64,000 bases of DNA from positions 1 to 64,000 of the forward strand of contig JAFQYG010000002.1 in assembly GCA_017406565.1 (NCBI GenBank). Reading direction: 5' to 3'. How positions within the stretch are numbered: the first letter of the stretch is position 1; every line of letters begins with the position of its first letter. A program made the translations under genes and the position numbers. This DNA comes from Candidatus Saccharimonadota bacterium. Lineage in GTDB: Bacteria > Patescibacteriota > Saccharimonadia > Saccharimonadales > Saccharimonadaceae. The notes beneath the pieces are model-generated. The model searched no databases. It was not told where the DNA came from and worked only from the letters and a program-made list of their open reading frames with translations. Shown piece by piece: positions 55,003 to 62,661 of the stretch.

Positions 55003-56450
55003 TGCCTAAGAAGAAATATAAATTCAGGCTGTTTTCAGCTGTGCTTGCGACAGTCTGTATAATTTTGGTGGGAGATGCGGTAGCACCTACTGCGGCCATC
55101 GGTAATTCGATGTACGTATGGTGGGCAATTATGCTTATCGGTTTCTTCGTGCCTTACGCCTTGATTTCGGCGGAGCTTGGTACTCAATATCCGTCTGAAG
55201 GTGGTATGTATACCTGGATCAAGAAGGCGTTTGGTAAAAAATGGGCATCACGTGTAGCCTGGTTTTATTGGGTGAATTATCCTTTGTGGATTGCTTCGCT
55301 TGCTGATCTTATTACTACAATGTTGATGCAAATGTTTGGTATCGATATGGAAATCTGGATGGTATTAGCTATTCAAGTTGGCTATATTATTTTGATTACG
55401 ATACTTGGCATGCTTAGGATATCGCAGTCAGACTGGGTATCAAATATTGGCGCTGTCATTAAGATGCTCCTTTTATTAGGTATTGGCGTCCTAGGCTTCT
55501 ATGTGTTATTCACAAAAGGTACAGCAAATCCAGTGGAATCGTGGCATGACTTGGTGCCTCTAGCTTCCGCAGATGGGGGAATCGATTGGGCTGGCTTATC
55601 ATTTGTGTCGTTAATTATTTTCAATATGCTTGGCTTTGAAGTGGTTGGAACATTCTACGATGATATGGATAAACCTAAAAAACAAATACCTCAAGCAATT
55701 ATTCTTGGTGGTATTTTGATTGCGGTTTTCTACATTCTTCCATCGTTCGGTATGGGCGTAGGTACTGCGTTTGAAGATATCGAAACCAACACTGGTTTCT
55801 TGGATTCTTATAATGTATTAATGGCGAATGCAGGATTCACGGAAGCAGCAATCCAATCTATCACGATAGTGGCAGGTGGTTTGTTTATATTAACTTTGAT
55901 TTCGAATATTTCATCATGGAATTTCGGTGTTTATTCGGTAATTGCGTTTGCAGCAGAAGACGGGATGTTCCCGAAATCTTGGAAGAAACGCAATAAAGAC
56001 GGTGTGCCATATATGGTAGGTGTATGGACCGGCATAATCTCAATAATACTAGCTGTAGCAGGTATTGTTTTGGCTTATATATTCCCAGAATGGGAAGATT
56101 TGCAAAACATGTTCTGGGCATTCTTCGATTTGTCCCTAGTATGTCTACTATTGTCGTATATCCCAATGTTTGCGGCATTTATCAAGTTGCATAAAAAGGG
56201 ACAACAAGTCAAGAATGGCTATTGGGTCAAAGTTGGTCCAGTGATGCGATGGTTAATGGGTATTGTGCCATTATTCCTATTAGGTATTTCGTTACTCTTC
56301 ACTTGGGTACCAGAGTTTAACATGGAAGCTATTGAAGGTAATATGACTTTGATAGTAAGCTCTGTAGTATGTATTGTGATTGGTGAAATAATGGTTGCAA
56401 ATATGGTACGAAAAGATCGACGAAAGAAAGTAGCAAGGAAATCAAGATAA
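55002..56450 (+). CDS. aguD: APC-family amino acid/polyamine antiporter
   Basis: The 482-residue protein has about 12 membrane helices, with the APC-family N-terminal region (GDAVAPTAAIGNSMYVWWAI), PYALISAELGTQYPSEGGMY and VSLIIFNMLGFEVVGTFYDD. Position between putrescine carbamoyltransferase (one-base overlap) and agmatine deiminase makes agmatine/putrescine exchange the most likely function, as in the agu operons of Enterococcus and Streptococcus. AAAGGAGG precedes its ATG. The 3' end is Lys/Arg-rich (RKDRRKKVARKSR). It does not resemble the YfcC-type transporter, so each half of the locus has its own exchanger. Confidence 0.87.
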   Translation: MPKKKYKFRLFSAVLATVCIILVGDAVAPTAAIGNSMYVWWAIMLIGFFVPYALISAELGTQYPSEGGMYTWIKKAFGKKWASRVAWFYWVNYPLWIASLADLITTMLMQMFGIDMEIWMVLAIQVGYIILITILGMLRISQSDWVSNIGAVIKMLLLLGIGVLGFYVLFTKGTANPVESWHDLVPLASADGGIDWAGLSFVSLIIFNMLGFEVVGTFYDDMDKPKKQIPQAIILGGILIAVFYILPSFGMGVGTAFEDIETNTGFLDSYNVLMANAGFTEAAIQSITIVAGGLFILTLISNISSWNFGVYSVIAFAAEDGMFPKSWKKRNKDGVPYMVGVWTGIISIILAVAGIVLAYIFPEWEDLQNMFWAFFDLSLVCLLLSYIPMFAAFIKLHKKGQQVKNGYWVKVGPVMRWLMGIVPLFLLGISLLFTWVPEFNMEAIEGNMTLIVSSVVCIVIGEIMVANMVRKDRRKKVARKSR

Positions 56451-56456
56451 ATAGTA

Positions 56457-56492
56457 TATAATAGTAGTGGGTGGGGGGACCCACTACTTTTT
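56457..56492 (+). promoter_or_regulatory. Promoter running directly into a hairpin upstream of aguA
   Basis: TATAAT (56457-56462) is followed by the stem AGTAGTGGG / CCCACTACT over a G-rich loop and by TTTTT, so the first transcribed bases would form a hairpin of terminator shape. It may trim read-through from the upstream operon, give a short RNA, or protect the 5' end of aguA mRNA. GGAGG lies 5 bases before ATG 56508. Confidence 0.55.
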
Positions 56493-56507
56493 AATAATGG
56501 AGGTAAT

Positions 56508-57602
56508 ATGAAATTAAATTCGACTCCGAAACAAGATGGTTTTTATATGCCGTCGGAACTGTCGGAACATAAGTGCACTTATTTATTGTGGCCGGAAAGA
56601 CCGGATAATTGGCGTGGTGGTGCAAAGCCAGCCCAAAAGGCTTTTCGGGAAGTAGTTGAAAAAATTGCTAAGCATGAACCAGTAGTACTTGGTGTGAATT
56701 CGTCGCAATATGCACACGTGCTTGGAATGAATATGAAGAATGTTTCCGTGGTAGAGATTTCAAATAATGATTCATGGATTCGAGATACTGGCGCTACGAT
56801 GGTAGTGAACGATCAAGGCGAGATGCGTGCTGTGGACTGGGAGTTTAATGGTTATGGTGGTTTGGTGAATGGTATTTATTTTCCTTGGGACTTAGATGAT
56901 GCTATTGCTGCAAAAATGGCTGCAATTGAAAAAGTTGATAGATACAGGACAGAAGGATTTGTGCTGGAAGGTGGTTCGGTGCATAGTGATGGCGAGGGGA
57001 CATTATTGGTGACAGAAGAAACTTTGTTAGATGAAGGAAGAAATCCTGGTAAATCAAAGGAAGAGATCGAGAAATTCTTATTGGATTATTGTGGTGCAGA
57101 AAAAGTATTATGGATTCCTTACGGTATTTATAAAGATGAAGACACGAATGGACATGTGGATAATATTTGCCAGTTTGTAGCGCCAGGCAAAGTAGTGCTA
57201 GCATGGGAAGATAACGTGGATGATCCTCAGCATGAGCGTTCACAGGTTGATTATGAATACTTAGTCAATCAAACTGATGCTAAAGGACGTAGGCTTGAAA
57301 TCACTAAGATTCATGTTCCAAATGTGGTTACTATCACTAAGGAAGAATCTGAGGGCGTAGATGTAGTTGAAGGGACTTTCCCGAGGAATGAGGGGGACCG
57401 ATTACCTGCATCGTATATTAATTATTATAATTGTAACGGTGCTATTATTTTACCCGTGTTTAATGATCCACACGATGAAGAAGCAGTTAGGACCCTACAA
57501 GGTCTATTCCCGGATAGGGTGATTGAGACTGTATATGCACGTGAAATATTATTAGGTGGTGGTAATATCCACTGTATTACTCAACAAGTGCCTAAAGCAT
57601 AG
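56508..57602 (+). CDS. aguA: Agmatine deiminase
   Basis: AguA hydrolyses agmatine to N-carbamoylputrescine and ammonia. The 364-residue product has NNDSWIRDTGATM (about residue 84-96), EGGSVHSDGEGTLLVTEETLL, TNGHVDNICQFV and the catalytic Cys356 in LGGGNIHCITQQVPKA, all family signatures; length matches the usual 360-370. It ends the agmatine half and has its own ribosome site and a terminator. Together with the putrescine carbamoyltransferase and the APC antiporter it forms a complete agmatine deiminase route, missing only its own carbamate kinase, which arcC would supply. Confidence 0.97.
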   Translation: MKLNSTPKQDGFYMPSELSEHKCTYLLWPERPDNWRGGAKPAQKAFREVVEKIAKHEPVVLGVNSSQYAHVLGMNMKNVSVVEISNNDSWIRDTGATMVVNDQGEMRAVDWEFNGYGGLVNGIYFPWDLDDAIAAKMAAIEKVDRYRTEGFVLEGGSVHSDGEGTLLVTEETLLDEGRNPGKSKEEIEKFLLDYCGAEKVLWIPYGIYKDEDTNGHVDNICQFVAPGKVVLAWEDNVDDPQHERSQVDYEYLVNQTDAKGRRLEITKIHVPNVVTITKEESEGVDVVEGTFPRNEGDRLPASYINYYNCNGAIILPVFNDPHDEEAVRTLQGLFPDRVIETVYAREILLGGGNIHCITQQVPKA

Positions 57603-57617
57603 TATGTTGATTAGTTT

Positions 57618-57651
57618 AAAGAACTGGAGTTATGTTCCAGTTCTTTTTTTG
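57618..57651 (+). terminator. Terminator after aguA
   Basis: AAAGAACTGGA and TCCAGTTCTTT pair over a 7-base loop, followed by a T-run. Confidence 0.88.
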
Positions 57652-57676
57652 TCATGATGAAATAAAATGATTATGC

Positions 57677-57682
57677 TATAAT
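57677..57682 (+). promoter_or_regulatory. Leaderless-type -10 (TGCTATAAT) of gpmI
   Basis: TGnTATAAT ends exactly 6 bases before ATG 57689. Confidence 0.62.
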
Positions 57683-57688
57683 ATTTAT

Positions 57689-59281
57689 ATGGATAAACTA
57701 CAGTTTGATGGGCCTGTGGTGCTCGCAGTATTGGATGGGGTGGGATTAGCGCCAGATTCACCTGGTAATGCGGTCTCCAAAGCAAGGACTAGATTTTTGG
57801 GTGAAGCGGCAAGCAAGTACTTTCATGTAACTTTGGATGCGTCAGGCGAAGCCGTGGGGCTTTTGCCTGGACAAATGGGTAATTCAGAAGTTGGACATAA
57901 CACAATGGGTTGTGGACGAATTTTTAAGCAAGGTATTGCGCATATTGAAGAAGCTTTTAAGGACGGTGAAGTATTCAACTCTGAAGCTTGGAAAAGTGCG
58001 ATTACTAAAGTACGACATGGAGATAATGCAGTTTTGCATTTTGCAGGTATTTTTTCAGATGGAGGTGTACATAGTCATATTTCACATCTTGAACAAATGA
58101 TTAGCAAGGCTTACGATGAGGGGATACGAAAAATGCGTGTCCATGCAGTATTTGATGGACGTGATGTACCGCCGCAATCTGAACCCAAATATATTAAAAG
58201 ATTAGAAACTTATATTCAGCAGTTTGAGGGGGCAGATATTAAGATTGCTTCGGGCGGTGGTCGTATGGTTTGCATTTCAGATAGATATGAGAATGATTGG
58301 ACGGTGGTAGCTCGTGGTTGGGATATGATGGTGAATGGAGAAGCTGATTATTATTTCCAGTCGGCTGAAGAGGCGATTATGATGTTAAGGAGAATTGATC
58401 CAAATGTACAGGATCAGAATTTGCCGCCATTCGTTGTAGTTGATCATGATGAAAAACCAGTCGGAAGAATTAAGAAAGGTGATGCTCTAATATATTTTGA
58501 CTTTAGGGCTGATCGTGCGATTGAAATTGCACAGGCATTTACTTATTGGGATTTTCCACATTTTAATCGTGGCCATTATAAACCAGATGACGTGTATTTT
58601 GTCGGGATGACGGAATACAATTCGGACACACATGTACCAGAACATCGTTTAGTTGAGCCTATACATATTAGAGAAACTTTGAACCAGCTTTTAGGGCAGC
58701 ATGATATTTCTCAGCTTGCTATTTCGGAAACGGTAAAATTTGGCCACATTACTTATTATTTCAACGGTAATAGCTATGATAAGGCTAAGGGTGAAAAGTT
58801 TATAGAGATTAATTCGTATACGGAGCCTTTTGAAACACGCCCTTGGATGCGTTGCGCAGAAATTACTGATGCGGTGTTAAAACACTTATCGAATTATAAA
58901 TTTGTTCGAATTAATTTTCCTGGCGGAGATATGGTGGGGCATACTGCCGATATGGAAGCGACAATTGTCGCGATGGAATCGATCGATCTTAGTCTCAGGC
59001 GAATCTATCAAAAAGTTGCTGAACTAGGTGGATGCTTGATTATTGTGGCTGATCATGGCAATGCAGAAGAATTGTTAGATGCTTCAGGAAAACCAAAAAC
59101 TGCTCATACGACGAATAAAGTGCCATGTATTATTTGTGATGATACAGACAACCGAAAGAAATACCAAATAAATGATTTGCAAAATCCTGGATTATCAAAT
59201 CTTGCTGCTACAATAGCAATGATTTGTGGGGTTGAATGTCCACAAGATTGGAACCCTTCTTTGATTAAAATAGTTGGTTAA
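57689..59281 (+). CDS. gpmI: 2,3-bisphosphoglycerate-independent phosphoglycerate mutase
   Basis: GpmI converts 3-phosphoglycerate to 2-phosphoglycerate in glycolysis. The 530-residue product has the catalytic serine (Ser66) in GQMGNSEVGHNTMGCGR, the substrate region FSDGGVHSHISH, HAVFDGRDVPPQS, IASGGGRMVCISDRYENDW, DFRADRAIEI, FPGGDMVGHTADMEA and the metal motif IVADHGNAEELLD, all family hallmarks. Its stop (TAA) overlaps the stop of galU on the other strand at a TTAA, so the two genes end in each other. Confidence 0.97.
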   Translation: MDKLQFDGPVVLAVLDGVGLAPDSPGNAVSKARTRFLGEAASKYFHVTLDASGEAVGLLPGQMGNSEVGHNTMGCGRIFKQGIAHIEEAFKDGEVFNSEAWKSAITKVRHGDNAVLHFAGIFSDGGVHSHISHLEQMISKAYDEGIRKMRVHAVFDGRDVPPQSEPKYIKRLETYIQQFEGADIKIASGGGRMVCISDRYENDWTVVARGWDMMVNGEADYYFQSAEEAIMMLRRIDPNVQDQNLPPFVVVDHDEKPVGRIKKGDALIYFDFRADRAIEIAQAFTYWDFPHFNRGHYKPDDVYFVGMTEYNSDTHVPEHRLVEPIHIRETLNQLLGQHDISQLAISETVKFGHITYYFNGNSYDKAKGEKFIEINSYTEPFETRPWMRCAEITDAVLKHLSNYKFVRINFPGGDMVGHTADMEATIVAMESIDLSLRRIYQKVAELGGCLIIVADHGNAEELLDASGKPKTAHTTNKVPCIICDDTDNRKKYQINDLQNPGLSNLAATIAMICGVECPQDWNPSLIKIVG

Positions 59282-60108
59282 TTGTTGCAAACTACGTTAT
59301 TAGCATGGAGCCAACCCTCAACTGAACCACCATCGAGATATTCGCCAGTAGTTGGAGCAACACGCATAGTGCCACCATCTTTGATATATTCATCGATTGG
59401 GTCAGTAACCATATATTCTTGGTCTTTAGGGCCAAAATCGTGTTCGTCGACATACTTAACGATTCTTTGGAGTAAGTCTGGTGACATGATGTATTTAGAA
59501 ACGTTAATTAGATTTGATGGGGCTTCTTCTGGAGTTGGTTTTTCTATTATTCCAACGAGCTTGCCGTCTTTGGCGGAAAGAACGCCGTATTTTTCGACTT
59601 TGTCTTGGTTAATTTCGACACCAAGGATAGCAGAGTCTGTATCGTCTTTAATAGAATTGATGAGAGCTTCGGCAGCAGATTCGCCATTTGGATTCCAGAT
59701 GAAATCGTCGCCCATAAAAACTAAGATGGGTTCATTGAGATTATATTCTTCGACAACCATAGCAATAGGTACTGCAGTACCATATTTTCCAGCTGGATCT
59801 TGAATAGTGTAATGAATTGTAACGTCGTCTGGAAGAGTTTTGGCAAGCTTAAGGCGATCTTCTTTCCCACGATCAATAAGATATTGATTCAGCGCTAAAT
59901 TGTCTTTATAGAACTCTTGAACTTGGCAAGGCTCGACATTTGAGATAACCATATAAATATCTTTCACACCAGCTTTAATTAATTCTTGGACTGAATAATC
60001 AACTAGGGGACGATTACCGACAGGCAACATAGATTTTTCAATAATTTTGGTGATTGGTAGCCGTCGTGTTCCCCAGCCTGCTACCGGAATAATAGCTTTC
60101 GTAATCAT
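59278..60108 (-). CDS. galU: UTP-glucose-1-phosphate uridylyltransferase
   Basis: GalU makes UDP-glucose for glycolipids and surface glycans. The 276-residue product has the nucleotidyl-transfer loop IIPVAGWGTRRLPITKIIEK, KSMLPVGNRPLVDYSVQEL, QDPAGKYGTAVPIA, PILVFMGDDFIWN and GTMRVAPTTGEYLDGGS, in the usual order. The two family 8 glycosyltransferases at 15-17 kb are plausible users of the product. It is convergent with gpmI (stops overlap) and lies 12 bases downstream of the adenylate-forming enzyme gene; TAGAAT at 60118-60123 may be its own promoter. Confidence 0.95.
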   Translation of the reverse strand: MITKAIIPVAGWGTRRLPITKIIEKSMLPVGNRPLVDYSVQELIKAGVKDIYMVISNVEPCQVQEFYKDNLALNQYLIDRGKEDRLKLAKTLPDDVTIHYTIQDPAGKYGTAVPIAMVVEEYNLNEPILVFMGDDFIWNPNGESAAEALINSIKDDTDSAILGVEINQDKVEKYGVLSAKDGKLVGIIEKPTPEEAPSNLINVSKYIMSPDLLQRIVKYVDEHDFGPKDQEYMVTDPIDEYIKDGGTMRVAPTTGEYLDGGSVEGWLHANNVVCNN

Positions 60109-60117
60109 AATGTTACT

Positions 60118-60123
60118 ATTCTA
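60118..60123 (-). promoter_or_regulatory. -10-like element (TAGAAT) of galU
   Basis: On the minus strand TAGAAT overlaps the upstream stop and ends 9 bases before the galU ATG at 60108, without a ribosome site. Confidence 0.4.
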
Positions 60124-61824
60124 CATCTCGCGAGCGATTTTTTCAAGCTTCCTAAAATCGGTTTTATTGGCGCGAGTAAGTGGGAGTTTATCTAGAAAAA
60201 CGATTTTAGCAGGGAGTTCATAGGATTTTAGAGTGACACGTCGGCGGCCTAAATTGAATGGTTCTTGGACGGTTTGTAGGATTTGTTTACGGGTGTCATT
60301 ATTGTGTGGAACTCCTTCTTTAGTTACGATAAAAGCATATGGTGCTAATTTGAGATTTTTATCTGGCCCTTTAACTACATAACATTTATCAACTAACTCA
60401 GACTTCGATACGGCAGCGCGGACAACTTCATAATAAACTTTGGCTGGTAGATTATTGATGAAAAATGTGGCACGACCAACTAAAGTGACATAACCGGAAG
60501 GCGTAACGTAGGCTAGGTCTCCAGTGTTAATGAATTTTTTACCATGAATATTGATGATTTTTTCGTCATCGAGTTCGGGGCGATTATAATAGCGATTTAA
60601 TAGATGTTTGCCAGTAGCATATAGGATACCAGTCTTGCCGAAATCTAGTTCATCGCCAGTTTCTGCATCTAGTACCATAACATGAACTCCGGCTGGAACG
60701 ATTCCGACTGAATCAGGATTATAAGCTGAACCACCTACGGCGGTAGAAATTAAGCCTAGAGCTTCGCCTACACCGTAGCCATTGCTTATTTTAATATCCT
60801 TGATTCCGCGAGATTTGAAGAAATCAAGTGCAGCGAGTGAAGTGGCTTTTTCGAGGCGTTCTCCACCTGAGGCGAACATCTTAAGGTTAGAGATGTCAGT
60901 GGTTTCTTTTAATGTAGGCATGGTTTCAAGAAGCGTTGGGACACCAAAAATTGTATTAGGGTTTTTGCCGATGTAATAGTCAAGATTATCGTCATTAATG
61001 TCTGGAGTCATGATAACTTCGCCGCCGCCACAAATTGGTGCAAGCGTAGAGACGACTAATCCGTATGGACAATCAAGTTTGACGTAATCCATCCAAGTAT
61101 GGAGGTTTTTGTCCCACATTTTAACTTCGGAGGCAACTTTGGAATAAATAGCGGAAGCAATAAGGTTCTTATTAGTAAAAACCATAGGCTTAGGACCAGA
61201 AGTAGAGCCGGAAGTGAAAGAAATTAGGGCTTCGTTGTTGGGTTTAAAAGTATTCTTGGGCACACGACCACGGTGCTTGTCGGCGATAACAGAAATATTG
61301 GTTTTGCCAAGCCAGAATCCATCTAGTGCATGAAATTCAATATCTTCTTCTTGCGCATCATCGGGATCGGCTTCGTCGACAGTGCGTCCATCGAGATTGA
61401 TGACGTGCTTGAGGTTTTTAACGTCACGCTTAAGTTCATGGATGCGTTTTTCATTATACTTGTAAGTGATTAGTAATTTAGAATTGAATTCTTCAAGATA
61501 ATGTATTAGAGTATCGCGAGCAGTTTTTTCATCTAAATAACTTACAATCGCGCCGATGCGATTAGCGGCGATAAAAATCAAAATATTTTCATACATACTA
61601 CGACCGGTCGCAACAGTGATGATGTCTTTTTTCTTGATGCCGAGAGCTAAGAAAGCTTTTGCCAAGGTTTTGGCATCTTGTTTGAGTTCGCGACGAGTGA
61701 AGTCGAGTTCTTTTTGATTAATGACAATATCGTCCCAATGACGAAAGCTTGAAAGATTAAATAGTGTTGATATACTGATAGGCGGAACAAATGGATCGCG
61801 CTTCTGTCCTTTGATTTTTAACAT
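60121..61824 (-). CDS. AMP-binding adenylate-forming enzyme (acyl-CoA ligase-like)
   Basis: The 567-residue protein has the class I adenylate-forming fold: the P-loop SFTSGSTSGPKPMVFTNKNL (A3 motif), NGYGVGEALGL (A5) and NTGDLAYVTPSGYVTLVGRA (A7/A8), and a C-terminal Lys in LTRANKTDFRKLEK (A10). Such enzymes activate carboxylic acids to acyl-adenylates for transfer to CoA or a carrier. The substrate cannot be told; fatty acids, with the PlsC-like gene in the window, are a possibility. A TGCTATAAT promoter (61848-61853) and GAGGT lie upstream of ATG 61824. Confidence 0.85.
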   Translation of the reverse strand: MLKIKGQKRDPFVPPISISTLFNLSSFRHWDDIVINQKELDFTRRELKQDAKTLAKAFLALGIKKKDIITVATGRSMYENILIFIAANRIGAIVSYLDEKTARDTLIHYLEEFNSKLLITYKYNEKRIHELKRDVKNLKHVINLDGRTVDEADPDDAQEEDIEFHALDGFWLGKTNISVIADKHRGRVPKNTFKPNNEALISFTSGSTSGPKPMVFTNKNLIASAIYSKVASEVKMWDKNLHTWMDYVKLDCPYGLVVSTLAPICGGGEVIMTPDINDDNLDYYIGKNPNTIFGVPTLLETMPTLKETTDISNLKMFASGGERLEKATSLAALDFFKSRGIKDIKISNGYGVGEALGLISTAVGGSAYNPDSVGIVPAGVHVMVLDAETGDELDFGKTGILYATGKHLLNRYYNRPELDDEKIINIHGKKFINTGDLAYVTPSGYVTLVGRATFFINNLPAKVYYEVVRAAVSKSELVDKCYVVKGPDKNLKLAPYAFIVTKEGVPHNNDTRKQILQTVQEPFNLGRRRVTLKSYELPAKIVFLDKLPLTRANKTDFRKLEKIAREM

Positions 61825-61906
61825 ATTACCTCGCTTTGATTGAGATTATTATAGCATAGATTATGGTATAATGTAAGCATAAGTAAAAATGATAAGAAAG
61901 GGTTTA

Positions 61907-62578
61907 ATGAAATTGGATGATGTAGGAAATGATAAACATAATCAGGACGATGATGTTGCAGCAAAAGACAAAAAGAATGATTCTACGGAGTTAAATCAGA
62001 ATAAAGTAAAAGAGAATAGTGGTATTGTAGCCGTGATAATTTGTCTTGTGTTAATCGCGCTTGGTGGGATTGGGTTTGGTATGTGGGCAGTAACAGATGG
62101 AAATACTAAAGAAGCAAAATTAAAAGAAGAGATTAGCAAACTGAAGCAACAGGTTGATGGAGAAGATGGAATTGAGGATGAATCTGAAGACGAGTTTGCA
62201 GATGAAGAACTAGAATTTGGGAAGCCAGACTCTGCAGATCAAATTGAGGCTATTTATATCACTTATAATGACGATAGCGAAAGTATAGATGTATATGAGG
62301 ATGGAGTAGAATACTATGCTTTTAATGACGAGGGACTAATTGAAGAATCGGAACGCGAGATTGAAACGGACACTATGGAAATAAGACAATTTGTTTTTGA
62401 TAGTGGTGTAGATAATTTGACAGATGAAACTGTTCCAGATGATTACGATTGGTCGATTAAAGTAGATACTGCTGATAAAACTTGTATGAAGTTTGGCACG
62501 GGTGATTATCCAGATTGGTTTAAAAACATTTTGGATAAGTTGAATGTTTCCGAGAACGGTAATTATCTAAAAAAGTAA
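61907..62578 (+). CDS. Membrane-anchored protein with acidic domain, unknown
   Basis: The 223-residue protein has a hydrophilic N-terminal region (about 1-35, charged), a membrane helix (about 37-60, IVAVIICLVLIALGGIGFG), a short coiled-coil-like stretch (TKEAKLKEEISKLKQQVDG) and an acidic extracytoplasmic domain. One late cysteine (KTCMKFG) is present. ATG 61907 with AAAGGG upstream is preferred over ATG 61889, six codons earlier. TGGTATAAT lies at 61864-61872. Not recognised; it resembles the other small anchored proteins in this window in layout only. Confidence 0.7.
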   Translation: MKLDDVGNDKHNQDDDVAAKDKKNDSTELNQNKVKENSGIVAVIICLVLIALGGIGFGMWAVTDGNTKEAKLKEEISKLKQQVDGEDGIEDESEDEFADEELEFGKPDSADQIEAIYITYNDDSESIDVYEDGVEYYAFNDEGLIEESEREIETDTMEIRQFVFDSGVDNLTDETVPDDYDWSIKVDTADKTCMKFGTGDYPDWFKNILDKLNVSENGNYLKK

Positions 62579-62614
62579 TTATTTAGATAGTTAAAAACTC
62601 AACAAACAGATTAA

Positions 62615-62641
62615 TTAGCACTCTTGACATGAGAGTGCTAG
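62615..62641. promoter_or_regulatory. CIRCE operator for HrcA
   Basis: TTAGCACTC, nine bases, then GAGTGCTAG: the classic HrcA-binding inverted repeat, differing from consensus only at the last base. It implies heat-shock control of the gene that follows. Confidence 0.92.
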
Positions 62642-62652
62642 TTTTGTATAAT
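62624..62652 (+). promoter_or_regulatory. Consensus sigma-70-type promoter of clpC overlapping CIRCE
   Basis: TTGACA (62624-62629) lies in the CIRCE spacer and TATAAT (62647-62652) follows with a 17-base gap, the ideal arrangement. The ATG at 62662 is 9 bases after the -10. It is the only promoter noticed with a perfect -35 box. Confidence 0.85.
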
Positions 62653-62661
62653 GATTATATT

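Noticed and set aside
57689-60108. Overlapping stops of gpmI and galU as a regulatory device
   Set aside because: The overlap is a four-base TTAA palindrome, common between convergent genes in compact genomes; nothing else supports regulation. The one-base gap between pyk and pgk is likewise ordinary.
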